Source: Torreya grandis
Taxonomy: Eukaryota > Streptophyta > Pinopsida > Cupressales > Taxaceae
Length of the DNA stretch: 64,000 nt
Reading direction: 5' to 3'
NCBI GenBank assembly: GCA_037957365.1
Contig: JARHVA010002127.1
Coordinates: forward strand, 1,487,001 to 1,551,000
Numbering within the stretch: position 1 is the first letter of the stretch; the number at the start of each line of letters is the position of its first letter. The translations under genes and the position numbers were made by a program. Below, one piece after another: positions 44,295 through 57,059 of this stretch. Under the pieces are notes generated by a model. It was not told the origin of the DNA, ran no database searches, and saw nothing but the letters and a program-made list of their open reading frames with translations.

Positions 44295-44447
44295 GTGAGT
44301 TTTATCATTTTTCTTCTGCTTGGTTTTTTCTTTTTCTTTCTCTCGTTACATCGCATCTTACCCTAGCATTATGTTCCTTTGTTTGCGTCGTTTCGTTTTT
44401 AAACCCTGTATAAACGTTAACCCTTGTGTATTTTTGAAACCTCGCAG
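44295..44447 (+). other. Candidate 5'-UTR intron of F
   Basis: The 5' splice site is CTCGG|GTGAGT, an excellent match to the plant consensus. The 153-bp body is T-rich. The 3' end is AAACCTCGCAG|TTCC. A leader intron is common in plant genes and unusual in LTR elements. Confidence 0.5.
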
Positions 44448-44501
44448 TTCCAAGTACACTGTCCCTCGGAGAAAGATTTCTGAGCAACACAGTCCCTTCC
44501 T

Positions 44502-44820
44502 GGGTGCGCTTCAGAGAATTTTCTCCGAAGCACATCCTGGGTTATTTCTAGTGGTGTACTTTGGACAATTTTCTCTGAAGTGCACCCAGTCATCCTACAT
44601 CCAAGTGCTTTACCCGGATGCAGTCTGGAGAATTTTCTCCGACCTACATCAAAATGTCATGCAGTCTAGAGGATTTTCTCCGGCCAACATCCTTTCCAGT
44701 TTTGTGTAATCTGAAGAATTTTCTCTGAATTACATAAAACATGCAGTGCGGAGAATTTTCTCCAAACTACATAAAATTTCTAATCAGATGCACATGAGCA
44801 GATTTTCTTCGCCTTTGCAT
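44502..44820 (+). promoter_or_regulatory. Array of about seven compound hairpins in the F leader
   Basis: A core of the type GGAGAATTTTCTCC recurs with centres near 44519, 44569, 44633, 44674, 44719, 44756 and 44804. Outside the core each copy has its own complementary arms, for example GTGCGCTTC/GAAGCAC, GTGTACTT/AAGTGCAC, TGTAAT/ATTACA and ATGCAGT/ACTACAT. Spacing (50, 64, 41, 45, 37, 48) is not a multiple of three, so this is not a coding repeat. The fourth and seventh are the weakest. A poorer copy may exist at about 44467. The array lies between the intron and the start codon at 44885. Confidence 0.7.
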
Positions 44821-44884
44821 ATTTCTTGCCAAATGAAAAATATGCTAACTCTGGAGTTTTTCAACACATGCAATTTCTTAACCA

Positions 44885-47800
44885 ATGACAGAGGCTTCTC
44901 TTGCAAAAAGAGTTATGAAGTACAAGTTCCAAGGAGTGGTTCCTTCATCCTTGGTTGATTCAAATGTTGACCAAATCAGAGATACTGAGGTTGGACACGT
45001 GGACATGACAAAATTCTTAGAAAGATTAAACAAGGACCCAGTTGTACTTCACATACAAGCTGTTATAGATAGTAGGATTCACTTGGCCGCCGCATTCCCA
45101 GTTTTGGCACAGGATTCAGAATTCGTCCTAGCAGTAGCTGCTTATTTTGATAAACAAAGCAGGTCAGTAAAAGATGCGGATGGTAAAGTTGTGATCCGAC
45201 TTGACAAAGAATATTTTGACAAGATCTTTCATTTTCTTGATAGAGAAGAATACTCAAATATAACCATGAGATCAGCACAAGAGCATTATGACAAAGACTC
45301 TGACAGATGCAAGAAGAATATCAATACCCACTAGCTCAGGACTCCTTGGCCTTCCATTGCTAGATGGCCAAAGAACATCTATCGCAGCGCATTCTTTGAA
45401 GAAGTATGAGATTTGATCACTTTTCTGAGTAGAGTCAAGGGACTTCCTACAACCAACATATTTCAAGAGTGAATGGACCAGTATATTTTAATCATCAAGA
45501 GGAACAAGCAACAAATCTTTTGGGAGAAGCAAATTAGTGATGCCATTTGTCACCAACTTTCTGAGGTGACTTCTTCCCTTAAGTTATACATGACTTCTTA
45601 TTTAGTGTATGCTGCAGCAAGCATGAAATCCTTCCCAGGTCTAACTTCCATTGGTGATAGAAGGCAAGTTCTAGTCTATGAATATTATCCTCAATTGACC
45701 CTGAAGGAGAGCCTAAAGCATTATAGAAGGGTCAATGATGCCTTCTTCTATAAGTATATTTGTGGTTTTGACAAGGACCTTGAAAAGAAAAAGGTTTCAT
45801 ATGCAGCATGGGAATAGGGAAATCAAATTGGTTGCGTATTCTTGCAATTCGCAACCTTCACCTACATCAGAGTAGGAGGGTTCAGGGAACAACCATATAT
45901 GTTGCCAAGATACCCAGGTGATAAACTGATATTAATGGAAATGTGTCGACAAATGATGAGTGTTCATAAGAAACAATCGGAGGCTCACAAGTCTGGATTT
46001 AAGTTTCCAATCAGTATTGGCCAATACACAATATCTACCACTCCTAAGGCCAAGATGATGGAAATTGAGTTGCAATGGATTACTCTCAAGAAATTTAAGA
46101 GCTGAAATGATTTTGATTACAGGAAAATGAAGGATAAGCTCAAAGGAAACTACACTCATGCGCATAGAATAGAAGATATTTGGGCTGAGTGTAGAACAGA
46201 TGAAGAAGTGAGGAAGCTTGATTACAACTGCCTCACTTTGGATCAAATCATAAATATGAAGCTGGCTGATGTTCCTAAAGATATGGAAGATGATGAAAAT
46301 ATTTTGGATCCACTGTATGAGAATAGTCAAGTGGCTTCCACACCTCTTCCACCGATACAGTGGTCAATAAAGGAATCTACTTCTATAAGGGATAGATTCC
46401 AATTTATTCTTGCTAAGACCAACACTTGGTTGGAAGGAAAGGGCATTAGGTTAAACCCCTTCAAGATTGGATCTGAAGAGGAATATGATGAAAAAACTTC
46501 CAAGAAGCGAGAGGAGCTTAGAACAAAAAATAAGGAAGATACTTCTAGCTCTGCACAAAAGGTGAAATTTATTTTCAAAAACAAAGGCAAAGGTATAGAC
46601 ATAAAAGGGAAAAATATTCAGGTTAATGTAGAAGAAAATCCTGCCGTGGGCAAAGCATTAGTGCATCTGGTAACCTCCCAACTAGAGGCTCCCCAGGTAT
46701 TATCTTCTACTCTCCCCCCAGTCACTCCTACTGTATCTATTACCCCTACTATACCTATACAGACTGTTTATTCGTTTCCTTCTTCACCCACCAGTGACTC
46801 ATTCTTTCAAGTCCCTTCTCATGACACTTTGGATCAAGTATTTGGATCACTTTCTACCTTACCCAGTCCCACAAGATTGTCAGGTTCACCTTCCAATCCA
46901 TATATTACCCAGTTGAACATTGATAAGTTCATGTCTGTTTCATCATCTAAATTGGGAACTGAAGTCTTATCGACTCCCGTGCCCAATATGCCAGTGAAAA
47001 TCAAAACTACTGCCATATTGACCCAAACACCACCTGTCATTACCGCCACTCCATTGGTTTCTACTCCATTACTAGATACCTCAATTCCACCTTCCATTCC
47101 GCCCACCTCACAAACCATTGATCTTATCCCATCATCCCAATCCTTGGCATCACCAACACAAGAAGATTCATCCACCCTTCCCCCTTGGCTAATTTCTCAA
47201 ACGTCAAAGAGAAAAAAGCAAGCAATATCACCAGATGAGTTTGACTTTGGTCAACTAGTTCCAGTAAAACCTAAATCAGCAAAGGCCAAAATAATATCAA
47301 GGGTGATTTTTGATTCACCTGGTAACAAGTATGCTGAGGTTGCCTCCAAAGGATAAAAATATTGAAGATATCCAAACGTTTGACTATGCAATTGGATGAA
47401 TAGAAAAGTGCTAAAGAAGACCTGCAGGTGGCAATGACATCTTTGCTCGAAAGGTATGACAAGGATAAGTTGAATAAGGATCAACTTAAAGTTCAAGTAG
47501 AACAATTGACCTCAATTCTATTAAAAATTACTCAATCTTCTGAACCAATAGACCCTGTTGGAAGTGAGGTTACTGAAAAGGCTATTCAACAAGTAGAGAA
47601 GGTTGGATCACAAGGTTGGGTAATTAGTGCCCGGAGAGAAAGGTTGTTGACACAAGGTGCTCAATGGATACGTTTTGCTATTGAGCTTCTTAACAACTTG
47701 AGTGAAGTGAAGACAGAGATGAAACAAACACTTGATACACTTTCTCAAGACTTGCAATTGACAGATAATGACATCCATACGTGGACCCAACTGCATCAAT

Positions 47801-48318
47801 TCAAGTTAGAACTTCTGGTTGAACAAAAGGAGATTCCAAACAAGATGTTTGTGGAATACAGGGAGGCAATGAAGAACAGAAAAGAAGTCCTCCAAAATTT
47901 GATTAAGGATCTCGAAGAAGCCCTAAACATGTGTACAAACAAGGAGCTAGATCTTGCAGACAAGATTGGGGAACTTCCTTGCCAAATGATAGATGACACT
48001 CAGAAAATCCTCCCTACAGAAACAATCATCCAAGAATTCACTTCCTTGGTTCACATTGAAGTTGAAACATGAGCATTCACATTGGAGTCCATTGATAAGT
48101 TGGTTAAGTTCCAAGTGATTATGGATAAGTTACAGATAATTTTGGATAGGCACAAAGGCGTATCCATCAACATAGCGGACTCCATCACAAGAGTCCTCAC
48201 CATCTCCAAAAACACATCAAGGCCAAACAACAATGAAGTTCAGGGGGCCCTGAAAAGATATGAAGCTTACATGGAGAGGAATAAAAAGGAAGAAATTCCT
48301 ATGTCTTCGGACACTTAA
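44885..48318 (+). pseudogene. F: long gene of unknown function, seven stops and one frameshift
   Basis: The ATG at 44885 (MTEASLAKRVMKYKF) opens a frame that can be followed for about 1,140 codons. It is interrupted by stops at 45332, 45407, 45470, 45815, 46103, 47401 and 48070 and a frame change near 47352. Its parts in order: a globular N-terminal region of about 400 residues with clear gene-like composition (RIHLAAAFPVLAQDSEFVLA, FPGLTSIGDRRQVLVYEYYP, FATFTYIRVGGF, YMLPRYPGDKL); a charged segment to about residue 550; a Pro/Ser/Thr-rich low-complexity region of about 200 residues (46690-47180); a basic patch (SKRKKQ); and a C-terminal helical, coiled-coil region (47428-48318). No RT, protease, integrase, zinc knuckle or transposase is seen. 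The pattern resembles uncharacterised multi-copy gymnosperm proteins that I recall but cannot check. It could be a plant gene family or an element's extra ORF. Confidence 0.65.
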
Positions 48319-48700
48319 ATTATTGTCAAAGCTTTCCGTATGTAGTTTTGTTATATGTAATTTGCATGTAGGAAAAGTACAGAGTCGTACACAAAATCGA
48401 ACTCTATCTAGAATAAGTCAAGGTAGTTAAGATTTCCCTATTTTTGTTTATGGTTCCTCTCTATAAATAAGAGGATGCTCTTTTGTAATGTGGGTTTTTT
48501 TAAGCTATTGAAGAAAAAAGTTGCTGCACTGAGAAGCAACTTTGAAACTCTGTGTTCAAATTGTAAATCTTTATTCAATCAATATAAGAAAATCAAGTGG
48601 CCATTCAATCTTTGTGTTGGAATAAGCTTGTGGTGTATTGGGAATGTTCTTACATCTTTTCCATTGCATTTTCTTGTGCATTTGATCTAATTGTGGTGTG
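48319..48700 (+). promoter_or_regulatory. Region downstream of F with a second TATA-type promoter
   Basis: About 140 bp after the stop stands CTATAAATAAGAGG (48461-48474), followed by GCTCTTTTGTAATG and a T/A-rich region with TTTATTCAATC (about 48570). This arrangement is typical of the U3-R junction of LTRs and of pararetrovirus promoters. No matching 5' copy was found upstream of F. Confidence 0.4.
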
Positions 48701-51700
48701 AATCTACATAAAATGGAAGGTGCCAAAAATTTGATTTTGAAGTCTTTGAGCTGTAATATCATTTCTGAATTTGTGTTTTGTGTTCATGATTGGAAGTGAC
48801 TTTGGAGAGTTGCAACGAGTTATTTTCTTTAATTATTTAATCTTCATTGGAAATAAGGTGGAGACTTTGGGCTGCACTTTGTTCCATCCATTTTTGTTTT
48901 CTGATTAACGTAAGAAGCAACAAATGTCTTTTGAGCCTTTGTGGGTTTCTTGTGATACACACTCGTTGGTATTATTTTAGTTATTCTTACGTCTAGCTAA
49001 TCTGGATATCTTTTATTATTGCTTCAATAAGTAGTTTTACGTTTTTATGATACATTGTAAGAATCAAAAGGGCTTCTAGTATAAGTTTGTAAGCGAACAT
49101 CAATTTTGGAAAAAGAGAATTGGATAATATGGAAACACCCACATGATAAAGTTAGTGTAAATAAGTGTAATAAATTGCTTGATTGACTTTAGTTAGCAAT
49201 AAAAAGGGCACCTCCCCTTTCCTCGAGGAGAGATTTAATCTCATCATACTGTGGCTGAAAGTACCATTCTATTACCATTTTGTCAGTGACAAATTATTCA
49301 CCCAACACACAAGAGGAAGGGTAGCTGTCTAAAAGTTTTCAGTTTTTGCAAATAAGTAACGGGAGAGCATGGCCAAACAGTTACACAGAAAGACAAGGAG
49401 TTTGTTTTGCTCCCAAGGAAATATTCCCCCTCAAGCCCAAGTGCAGTGCATTTTCAGCTAAGTAGATCAAAGGTTTGTTTGAAATCTTCATCATGACAAG
49501 GATAGGCAGTTACCAAAATAATTTTCTTGTAGAGCAGGGGCTTCCAGGTGTGACAAAGGGCATCTTCCAGTGGAAACATATTCTCGAAATATTCTGGATG
49601 AAAGAGTTGTATAAAAAGAGGGCTTCTCCTCTTTTCAAAGGTTGTTGTTGGTGGTTGTTCTTTCTAGGTCTTAAGCTCTTTCAAATTTCAGGGTCCTTGT
49701 GTGTGTGTCTTGTCTCTCTTGTTAAGGTGGTTGCAGCTGTACAGCCATTAGCAAGTTCTAAGAACATTGTATATGTCTCCCTTGTTAAAAGAGCAAACTC
49801 ACCATGCTTTCCCTGATAGTAGCATTCTGAAACAATGATGTATGTAAGATTTGTTTGCAAGATTAATGAAAAATAGCTGTGATTTTTAATGTATCTTGTC
49901 AATGAAATGCAATAATATGTTATACATGCTCTGCTGATTGGGTATTTAGTTTTGTGCTTATCAATTGTGGTAGTTGTTCTGGGCATAGATCTAAGTTGTA
50001 AATTCCTTTCTGTAGTTTGATTTGGAAATGTGTTGTTGATAACCTCTTAAGGGCACCTTGGGTTTATGGATTTGACAAGATAAAGTGTTTGAATCTCTGG
50101 TTGCAGTGTATGCTGTAGGGTTTCAAGAATCATTTGAATATTTGCATTGTATTGGCACCAATGGATGCAAATCATTCCTGTTAGTTTCCTTAGCTTGTGT
50201 TTCAGTCTTTCAACATTTATTGCAAATGAATGATCTTATGCCTGTTGAAGGAGATCTTGCGGTTTGAAAAACCACACCACCACACCACTCTTTTATTAAT
50301 TACTCAATTCATCCTACCCTGCAAATAATACACTCTGTTGCATATTTTAAAGTATTATTTGCCTGCAGATGCATAAATATTGCATATCTGAAATGTATTT
50401 GTGTTTTGTACTTTAGATCCTAGCATTGCAATCTTCCATTTGTCCCTCTGTTGTTGAAAATTTCTTTAAAATGAAGGTTGCAATCACATTCTTATCTATC
50501 TTTAGTAGCTTGTGTCTGGTCTAGAGCATTTGTTCATTCCATATGACAACCCTTCCCGGGTGGAGTGTGCAAACTTGGTTATGCCCTTGTCAGATTTGTG
50601 TTCTTATGTGCTAAAAATCCCCATGGAGATTGAATTGCTGTATCCTTCCATGTGAGCAAGCTACCCCTTAGGTCCTCTCACCTTTGTTCAGGCAGACCCA
50701 AAAGTAGTAGGGAGCTAACCATACCCTCTGTTGGTGTCTTCTAGTCATTGTTTGCGTTCAGTCCATCTTCATGCTAAACCCTTCATTGGCTATAACGACA
50801 TATTTGTGGGTTTTTCATCTTTGTTTGCCATTTTCTCAAAGTGTGCAAGACTAAGTGCAAGAGGTGTACAACTGGGAACCAACAAACCCACTTTTGGACA
50901 TGTGCAATCTCCATGTGGATGGCCAAGTGGATGATGGCATCCAACCACTTCTTATTGGTATAAGTAGCAGACCATGTTAATCAAGCAAGTGAGCCTTGGA
51001 GGCACTATGCACACATTCTAAATTTTACCTCTGTCGTATTATGTTTATGAAAAAGCTTAAACTGTGATGGCATTGGTTTAGAATAGTGGCAAAATTATAT
51101 TTTTTAGCTTTTAGTACTATGCATATATTTATTGGGACTAGCTGTAAACTATGAATGCATTAGAGTGGACTAGATAGATTGTTAATTATTTTAGTGCTGG
51201 AAGTTACTTTGATTGCTGATTGCTTTGTTCAGCTATGTGAAATGCACATATTATTAAGTAGGGGAATTACTTAAAGTAGGGAATAAATAAATCCATAGTG
51301 AAAGGGCTAAAACAAATAATAAAACTTAACTGAGCCATTGTTGTTATCACCAAACATATTCAATAGGTACTAGAACTCTTTGAGTACATTGTGAATTATG
51401 ATAATAGACACTTGAAAGGTTGCATGCTGTGGTTGTGGCCACTAGAATAAAACCTAAGTTGAAACCTTTCTAAATATACCTTTCGTAGTGTCTGTATATT
51501 AATATTAAGATAGATATGTGGCTCTGTATATCAACATTTCTAATGCCACTATGATCACACAGTTGAAACTTTAAGGGTTCACAGTAAAGTCCCACAACCA
51601 CTATCACCCATGAGGAGATCACAGTTAATTTCTTCACTAATTTCTTAGTCGATGCATGAAGATGGCCATAGCTTAATTATTTGACAACATGAGATCTAAG

Positions 51701-53129
51701 TATTGAGATAATCATTCAAATCGTGATCACCGCTATCCGCAGTATGTCGCATTCACGAAAGTGAAAGATTCTTCTCTCGTTAATCAATGTCATTTTGAGC
51801 TTCTCCCTTCTCCATCGTAGTTTTATTGCAAATGATCGAATTCATGTGGCCAGTAAATGAAGTCCGTTAGTCGGGAGCAGGAGATCGTGCCATGTGGTGC
51901 AAATTTTGATGTTCGGAGTAATGCAGGGATCACGTTCAACTTACACCCCATGGCCACCCTTTGAACTGCGTGAGGTCCAAGAGTCTGTGACTCCGTGACT
52001 TGTATACACAAGCCTAGACATTCTAAGAAATAAAGGCCACATGTCAAAGTGAATAAAGGCTTCCATAAGCAAATTAAATTATTAAAACAAAAGTGCTTTA
52101 TTTGAAGATGTTTAATTTGATACTCGTGACCCTATAGCCGTTGTTCACATGGACAAGACTTGAATGCTTTACCTTTGTGGATTAGAGGCACAAGTCTTTT
52201 GTGATGGTGACACGTGTTGCTCATCCTAATGTCGTGCACACAATTGCTCCTCTCAAAAGACTTGAGCGTCTTATTTGTCCATGGCCCACGGACGCATTGG
52301 AATATACATTCTGCTTAAGTAGTTGTGTCCATAGTTGTATGGCTTATGTTGTTGTCTCAACGTCAACTTTTGATCATGTTGGGTCATGTGAACCTTGCGA
52401 AGGCTGTGTTATCCATAATAAAGTGAACCACGATCTTTAATTAATATTCGCAACACCTTGACCTTTCTATGAGTTATGTGGACTCCATGACCTCGTAACC
52501 ACTCTATGACCTGTGTGGAGTGCGTGACTCCATGACCCGAGGTCGCAACCAAAGTTAACATGATTAATAAGGTCACTTTGTTCAACATGGAAAAAATATT
52601 TCCATAGGTAAATTTATTTATTATTATAAGGTGATTAACCTGAGATGTTTTGACCACCGTATACATGAATTAGACTTAAAGCACTTTTACTCACATTGTT
52701 GACTATGCGGGATTTCCGTGGAGTTTCCCTGAGATCTTGCCACTTGGAAAAAAATTGCCGCTCGGGATAACACGGTGAATTTTCATCCCTTGAGCCATAC
52801 TCCACAAACATTCATAAACCCTATGACTTGCTGACCTCTGTGATTGTGACACATCATCGTCATGGAGTCTTGCACTCAACCTCTCTTGTAAAAGTTTTGA
52901 GCAAGTTCTATCTCGGTCCACGGGTGTGTCATGAATTGGAGTGCTTTTAAATTGTTTGTATTTGTGGATAGCTGAGGGCTTGACTTTCTGACTCATGTGG
53001 ATACTACGGACACTACCCATGCCATAACTATAACGTGGAAAGTTTTAAAGTAGCCCCGTGATTATATTAAATGATATATTTAAAGGTGGAATAAATTAAT
53101 AAAATAGGATTATAATACTATATAAATTG
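48701..53129. other. Non-coding, probably repeat-derived sequence
   Basis: No coding region can be supported. A TATA box followed by an LTR-like R region is seen at 49610-49620 (TATAAAAAGAG). 52040-53060 has repeated phrases of the kind CTCCATGACC / CTATGACCT and looks like LTR sequence of an unidentified family. The open frames are short and lack any motif. Confidence 0.4.
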
Positions 53130-53517
53130 TGACCCACAATAGTAATAGGGATTTATGCTCGGTACCCATTCAAGACAAGTTTATAGCCATTCTATAGGTT
53201 TGTTGATGCCTTGAATTTGATGGTGGGGTAAGATTTTACTTTTGGGCAATCTAGGTTAGGTTGCCTCAGGTGGGCCTTATATCCCCTAGATCCAAGTGTT
53301 TTAACCAAGCATGCGCTTGAGGATGTAAGCTAAGACTACTTGGTAGTTCACCCATATTAATCCGACAAGATTAATTATGGATGTAATCAAGGTATTGTAT
53401 TATGTAATGAATGTCCATGTGTAGGATGGAAATTTAGGATTAGACATTGTGTGTGGACTATAAACAAGTAAAAAGAAAATTATGATTGGTTTGGAAGCAG
53501 AATAGGAGGGTGCTACA
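53130..53517 (+). repeat. Probable 3' part of the 5' LTR of element C
   Basis: The segment ends GGGTGCTACA directly before a degenerate Met-tRNA primer site. The start of this LTR is missing, and the 3' LTR at 58933 lacks its end, so the two cannot be aligned. Confidence 0.4.
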
Positions 53518-53520
53518 CAT

Positions 53521-53532
53521 TGTTATCCAAGC
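53521..53532 (+). other. Degenerate primer-binding site of element C
   Basis: TGTTATCCAAGC, followed by ATGA, compared with the usual TGGTATCAGAGC. It has three changes. Confidence 0.5.
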
Positions 53533-54180
53533 ATGATTCATCACTTGATGGCCTTTTGGGTAAACCATGCATTTTCATTAAGTTGCATTAATGCAAGTTT
53601 GTTATTTCTTTGAGGAAGAGTTTTCCTCACCCATTGATTGACCATTTTCTCTTGTACTTGTAAGTATACGAGATGGATCACTACAGGTCTAGATGTGGGA
53701 AAGAGCATCATCCTGTAAAGGAAGTAGTGATACCCGGGTAATTATTCGGACAAAGAGAAGAGGTTATGCGTACAAGACCTATTGACCTCAAGATACTTGC
53801 AATGCTTAGAAACCTTAGGGACAACATGCCTCTTAGGTAAGATTAGAGAGTCGAAGTGGATTATGAACCCTCCCATGAACAAGAACGAGAGGATAGTGTT
53901 AACCAAGAAAGAGATCCAATTAATGCATGGAAGAGCACCCAATGGGGTAGCTCATGAAATGATGGCACACATCAAAGTTTAGATGGGATCATCCGTGAGC
54001 TTAAGAAAGCTAGACCTTGTAAGTTGAATGGATGATGTTTTGGCAGAGAGGCCGAGGCATGGTTAGTTGGCTTGCGAAGATGCTTTGGGGCGAGGGATTT
54101 CTCTAGCAACAAGAAGGCTAAACTTGCTATCTTTCATTTGATAGATGAGGCAATTCTGGCCTTGTTGTTGCTAGAGAAAT

Positions 54181-54836
54181 TTGGAAATGGCCATTGTCAC
54201 TTGGGAGAGATTCGAGGAACTATTTCCTAACCACTATTTATTAGACACCTATTTCATTGAATGGATTAATGAGTTGCACTCCTTTCGACAAAACAATATG
54301 ACTATGGTCCAGTATGATGCACGTTTCTTGAGCATCATTAAGTATACCAGGTATATTAAGGATGAAACAACGAAGATCAATAGGTATCTTAGTGGACTCT
54401 TGCTTGCCATTGGGAGTTGGGTGCGAATTTTTGAGTCCACTATTCTGTTTGTGGCCACTAGGAAGGATTGACTGGCTGAGTAGGAATTTTTGAAGAAAAT
54501 AATGAGTAGATTAAAGCTCATTACGATGCTTGAAAGAAAGTTTTCACTCCATACCTACATCGTGGTTTCTAGCAACATAAGACACAACAACAACAACGTG
54601 ATAAACTTGACCGTCCGCAAAATGGTTGTTGGGATAGATGCCTTGATGCTCAACCCCCTAAAGCTATGGGCTGCAAACCACAACAAGGTTAGTGATGATC
54701 TGGACAACAGAGACAAGAGGGGATTGAAAGTATGCCTAATGGAAGGGGGCAATGTGACCCAACATCTATTGAGTGTTTCAGTTGTGGTGGACTGCACTAT
54801 GCTCAACAAGATAATCAAATTATTCCATTCATAGAT
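54181..54836 (+). pseudogene. gag: Gag of element C with zinc knuckle
   Basis: The first frame (54181-54471) has the retrotransposon Gag core: WERFEELFPNHYLLDTYF, then MTMVQYDARFLSIIKY and NRYLSGLL. After frame changes, a zinc-knuckle-like phrase CFSCGGLHYAQQDN is read at about 54772-54813, where the last Cys is replaced by Asn. The capsid region before 54181 is only partly readable (54020-54180, with a stop). Confidence 0.75.
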
Positions 54837-55839
54837 TAATCTCTCAAATGCATATTATAAACATTGCTTCTAATATTAAAAGGAATAAAACAGAATATGC
54901 TGAACTGTATAAATGTCTACAAAAGGGAGAATGAGGTCCCTCTTACTCTCTTTTATGGATTAAGAGTATTCTATTATTATAACATTGGATAGATTGCATT
55001 ATATTTGGATTTAAATTTAAGTCTAGATGAGATTGGGTACCTCTAACTCAATACATTCAGGGATTAAGAGTATCAAAAAAATAATAGTAAATAAAAAAAT
55101 AATTAAGACCTCTTAGGGCAGGGTGTTAATGTGGGCACCACACTTTGGTATCAGAGTGTAGTACCCAAACCACCACACACACACTATACGACCCGAATGG
55201 GAAAAATGCAGATAACTTCAAAGAGCAATACCCAAACCACCATACACACATCATATGGCCCAAACAAGCAAAATGTGGATAACCTTTTTTTTTCAAAAGT
55301 TTAATTGCATCCTGTCATGACATATCCAATCTAGTAAATGTCAAGAATAATTGCCACATCGCGGTGGATGCAAAGGTAAGGAAGGTCAGTAGATTGAGCA
55401 AAATGCCTTAAGTGGGTGTGTTTTATGGGGGAATTAATTAGTTAACTTAATAAGCATTAGTGCCATACAATCATTAAATAAATACATAGACTTAAGCAAA
55501 ATGGTTATTATTGGCATCTCATGTGCAAAGGAAATTGTTTTACGACCTTGGTTCAAGGATGTAACCCAAGGCGGGTTAATTATTATTTTTATTCCGATAT
55601 GGAGCAATGTCAATATCCTCCATCGACTTAGGATCGGTATAGGAATGCAGACAACTATGCTCGCAATCATCGCATCCACACAACTGTTGAAGGCCACCAA
55701 GTCGAGAACCAAGCCATCGTGGTCGAAACTATAGGTAAGATTGATTCTATAATTGTGATTTTGTTAATAGTTCCGGTTGCCACTAGTTGTTTTATTTATC
55801 CTTGAGTTTGGGGAACTTCGCGACCAAAGTGGCTTTTTA

Positions 55840-56440
55840 CTGCACCACTTTAGGCTCTCACGATGTAGTGATTGGTATGGACTGGTTGGAGAATCATAGA
55901 GTAGTGACGAATTGCTTTGAGAAACACGTGAAATGCCTTGATGATGATGGACAAACGACATGAATTTAGGGAATAGGAAGACCTATTTCCTTGAGATTTA
56001 TATTGGTTAGGAAGTTTAAGAGATGTCTGAGACACAGATGTCAACTATATCCAGTTTGTATTCTAAAGGATGGCGATGGACCTTCCTTGGACAATTTTCC
56101 AATATTGCAAGAATTCACAAATGTGTTTCCCAAAGAATCGCTTAGACTGCCTCCCAAATGAGAGATTGATTTTTCCATTGATTTGGTGCTTGGTACCGAG
56201 CCCATATCTAAGGCTCCATATAGGATGATTGCATGAAAATTGCGTGAATTACAAGTACAATTGCAAGAGTTGATTGACAAAGGTATGGTGAGATGCAGTG
56301 CATCCCCGTGTGCAGCCCCTATGATCTTTGTGAAAAAGAAAGATGGTTCACTGAAATTGTGTATGGATTATCGACAGTTGAACAAAGCAACAATCAAGAA
56401 TCGATATCCCTTGCGAAGAATCGATGACCTATTTGATTAG
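55840..56440 (+). pseudogene. pol: Protease end and RT start of element C
   Basis: The phrase SHDVVIGMDWLENHRVV marks the second half of a retropepsin. The catalytic Asp motif upstream cannot be read. After a linker with stops, the RT opens with [38 protein letters not shown] and [20 protein letters not shown], and ends at a stop (TAG) after IDDLFD. Confidence 0.8.
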
Positions 56441-56921
56441 ATGAGAGGATCATGTATTTTATCCAAGATAGACTTGAGATCATGATACCACCAATTGAGG
56501 TTCAAGAAGAGTGACATCGAAAACAATGTTTCACACATGGTATGGTCACTATGAATTTGTAATCGTACTGTTTGGCATTACAAATGCACCAGTTGTGTTC
56601 ATGAGCCTTATGAACAATGTGTTCCGAAGGTACCTAGACCAGTTTGTGCTTGTGTTCCATGATGACATTCTAATATATTCACGAACAAAGGAGAAACATG
56701 AAGAACATTTAAGACAAGTTTTACAATGTTTAAGAGAGAACAAGATGAGTGGAAAACTGTCCAAGTCCACGTTCTTTCAAAGAGAAGTGCAATACTTGGG
56801 TCACATCATTTCTGGGAATGGTATTGCAGTAGATTCAACAAAAAATAGTGCAATTATGGAGTGCCAACATCTAAGAATGTTTAGAAGTGCATGGCTTTAT
56901 GGGCTTAGCCAGTATTATTGA
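56441..56921 (+). pseudogene. pol: RT catalytic region of element C
   Basis: KIDLRS, a stop, then YHQLRF keep the first catalytic Asp. After a frame change the text continues YGHYEFVIVLFGITNAPVVF, the active site VFHDDILIYS (His in place of the usual second residue, both Asp present) and YLGHIISGNGIAVDS. The frame runs out at 56921. Confidence 0.85.
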
Positions 56922-57059
56922 TGGTTTGTGGAGAATTTCTCATGAATTGGAGCCCCAATTACTTCCCTACAAAGAAAGGGGAAGAAGTTTGTGTGGATCG
57001 AGCAGTGCGAGGCCGTGTTTTAGAAGCTTAAGGAGCTATTGACTACAACATCCATATTA

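Noticed and set aside
44502..44820. CRISPR-like array
   Set aside because: The repeats are imperfect, the spacing varies from 37 to 64 bp, the arms covary, and the context is a plant genome. It is a hairpin array.
48319..48700. Endogenous pararetrovirus
   Set aside because: The promoter layout is similar, but no movement protein, coat protein, RT or Met-tRNA site is found near it. LTR origin is as likely.
49475..49816. 113-codon frame at the TATA box of 49610
   Set aside because: It spans the putative promoter and R region, so it is not a plausible protein.
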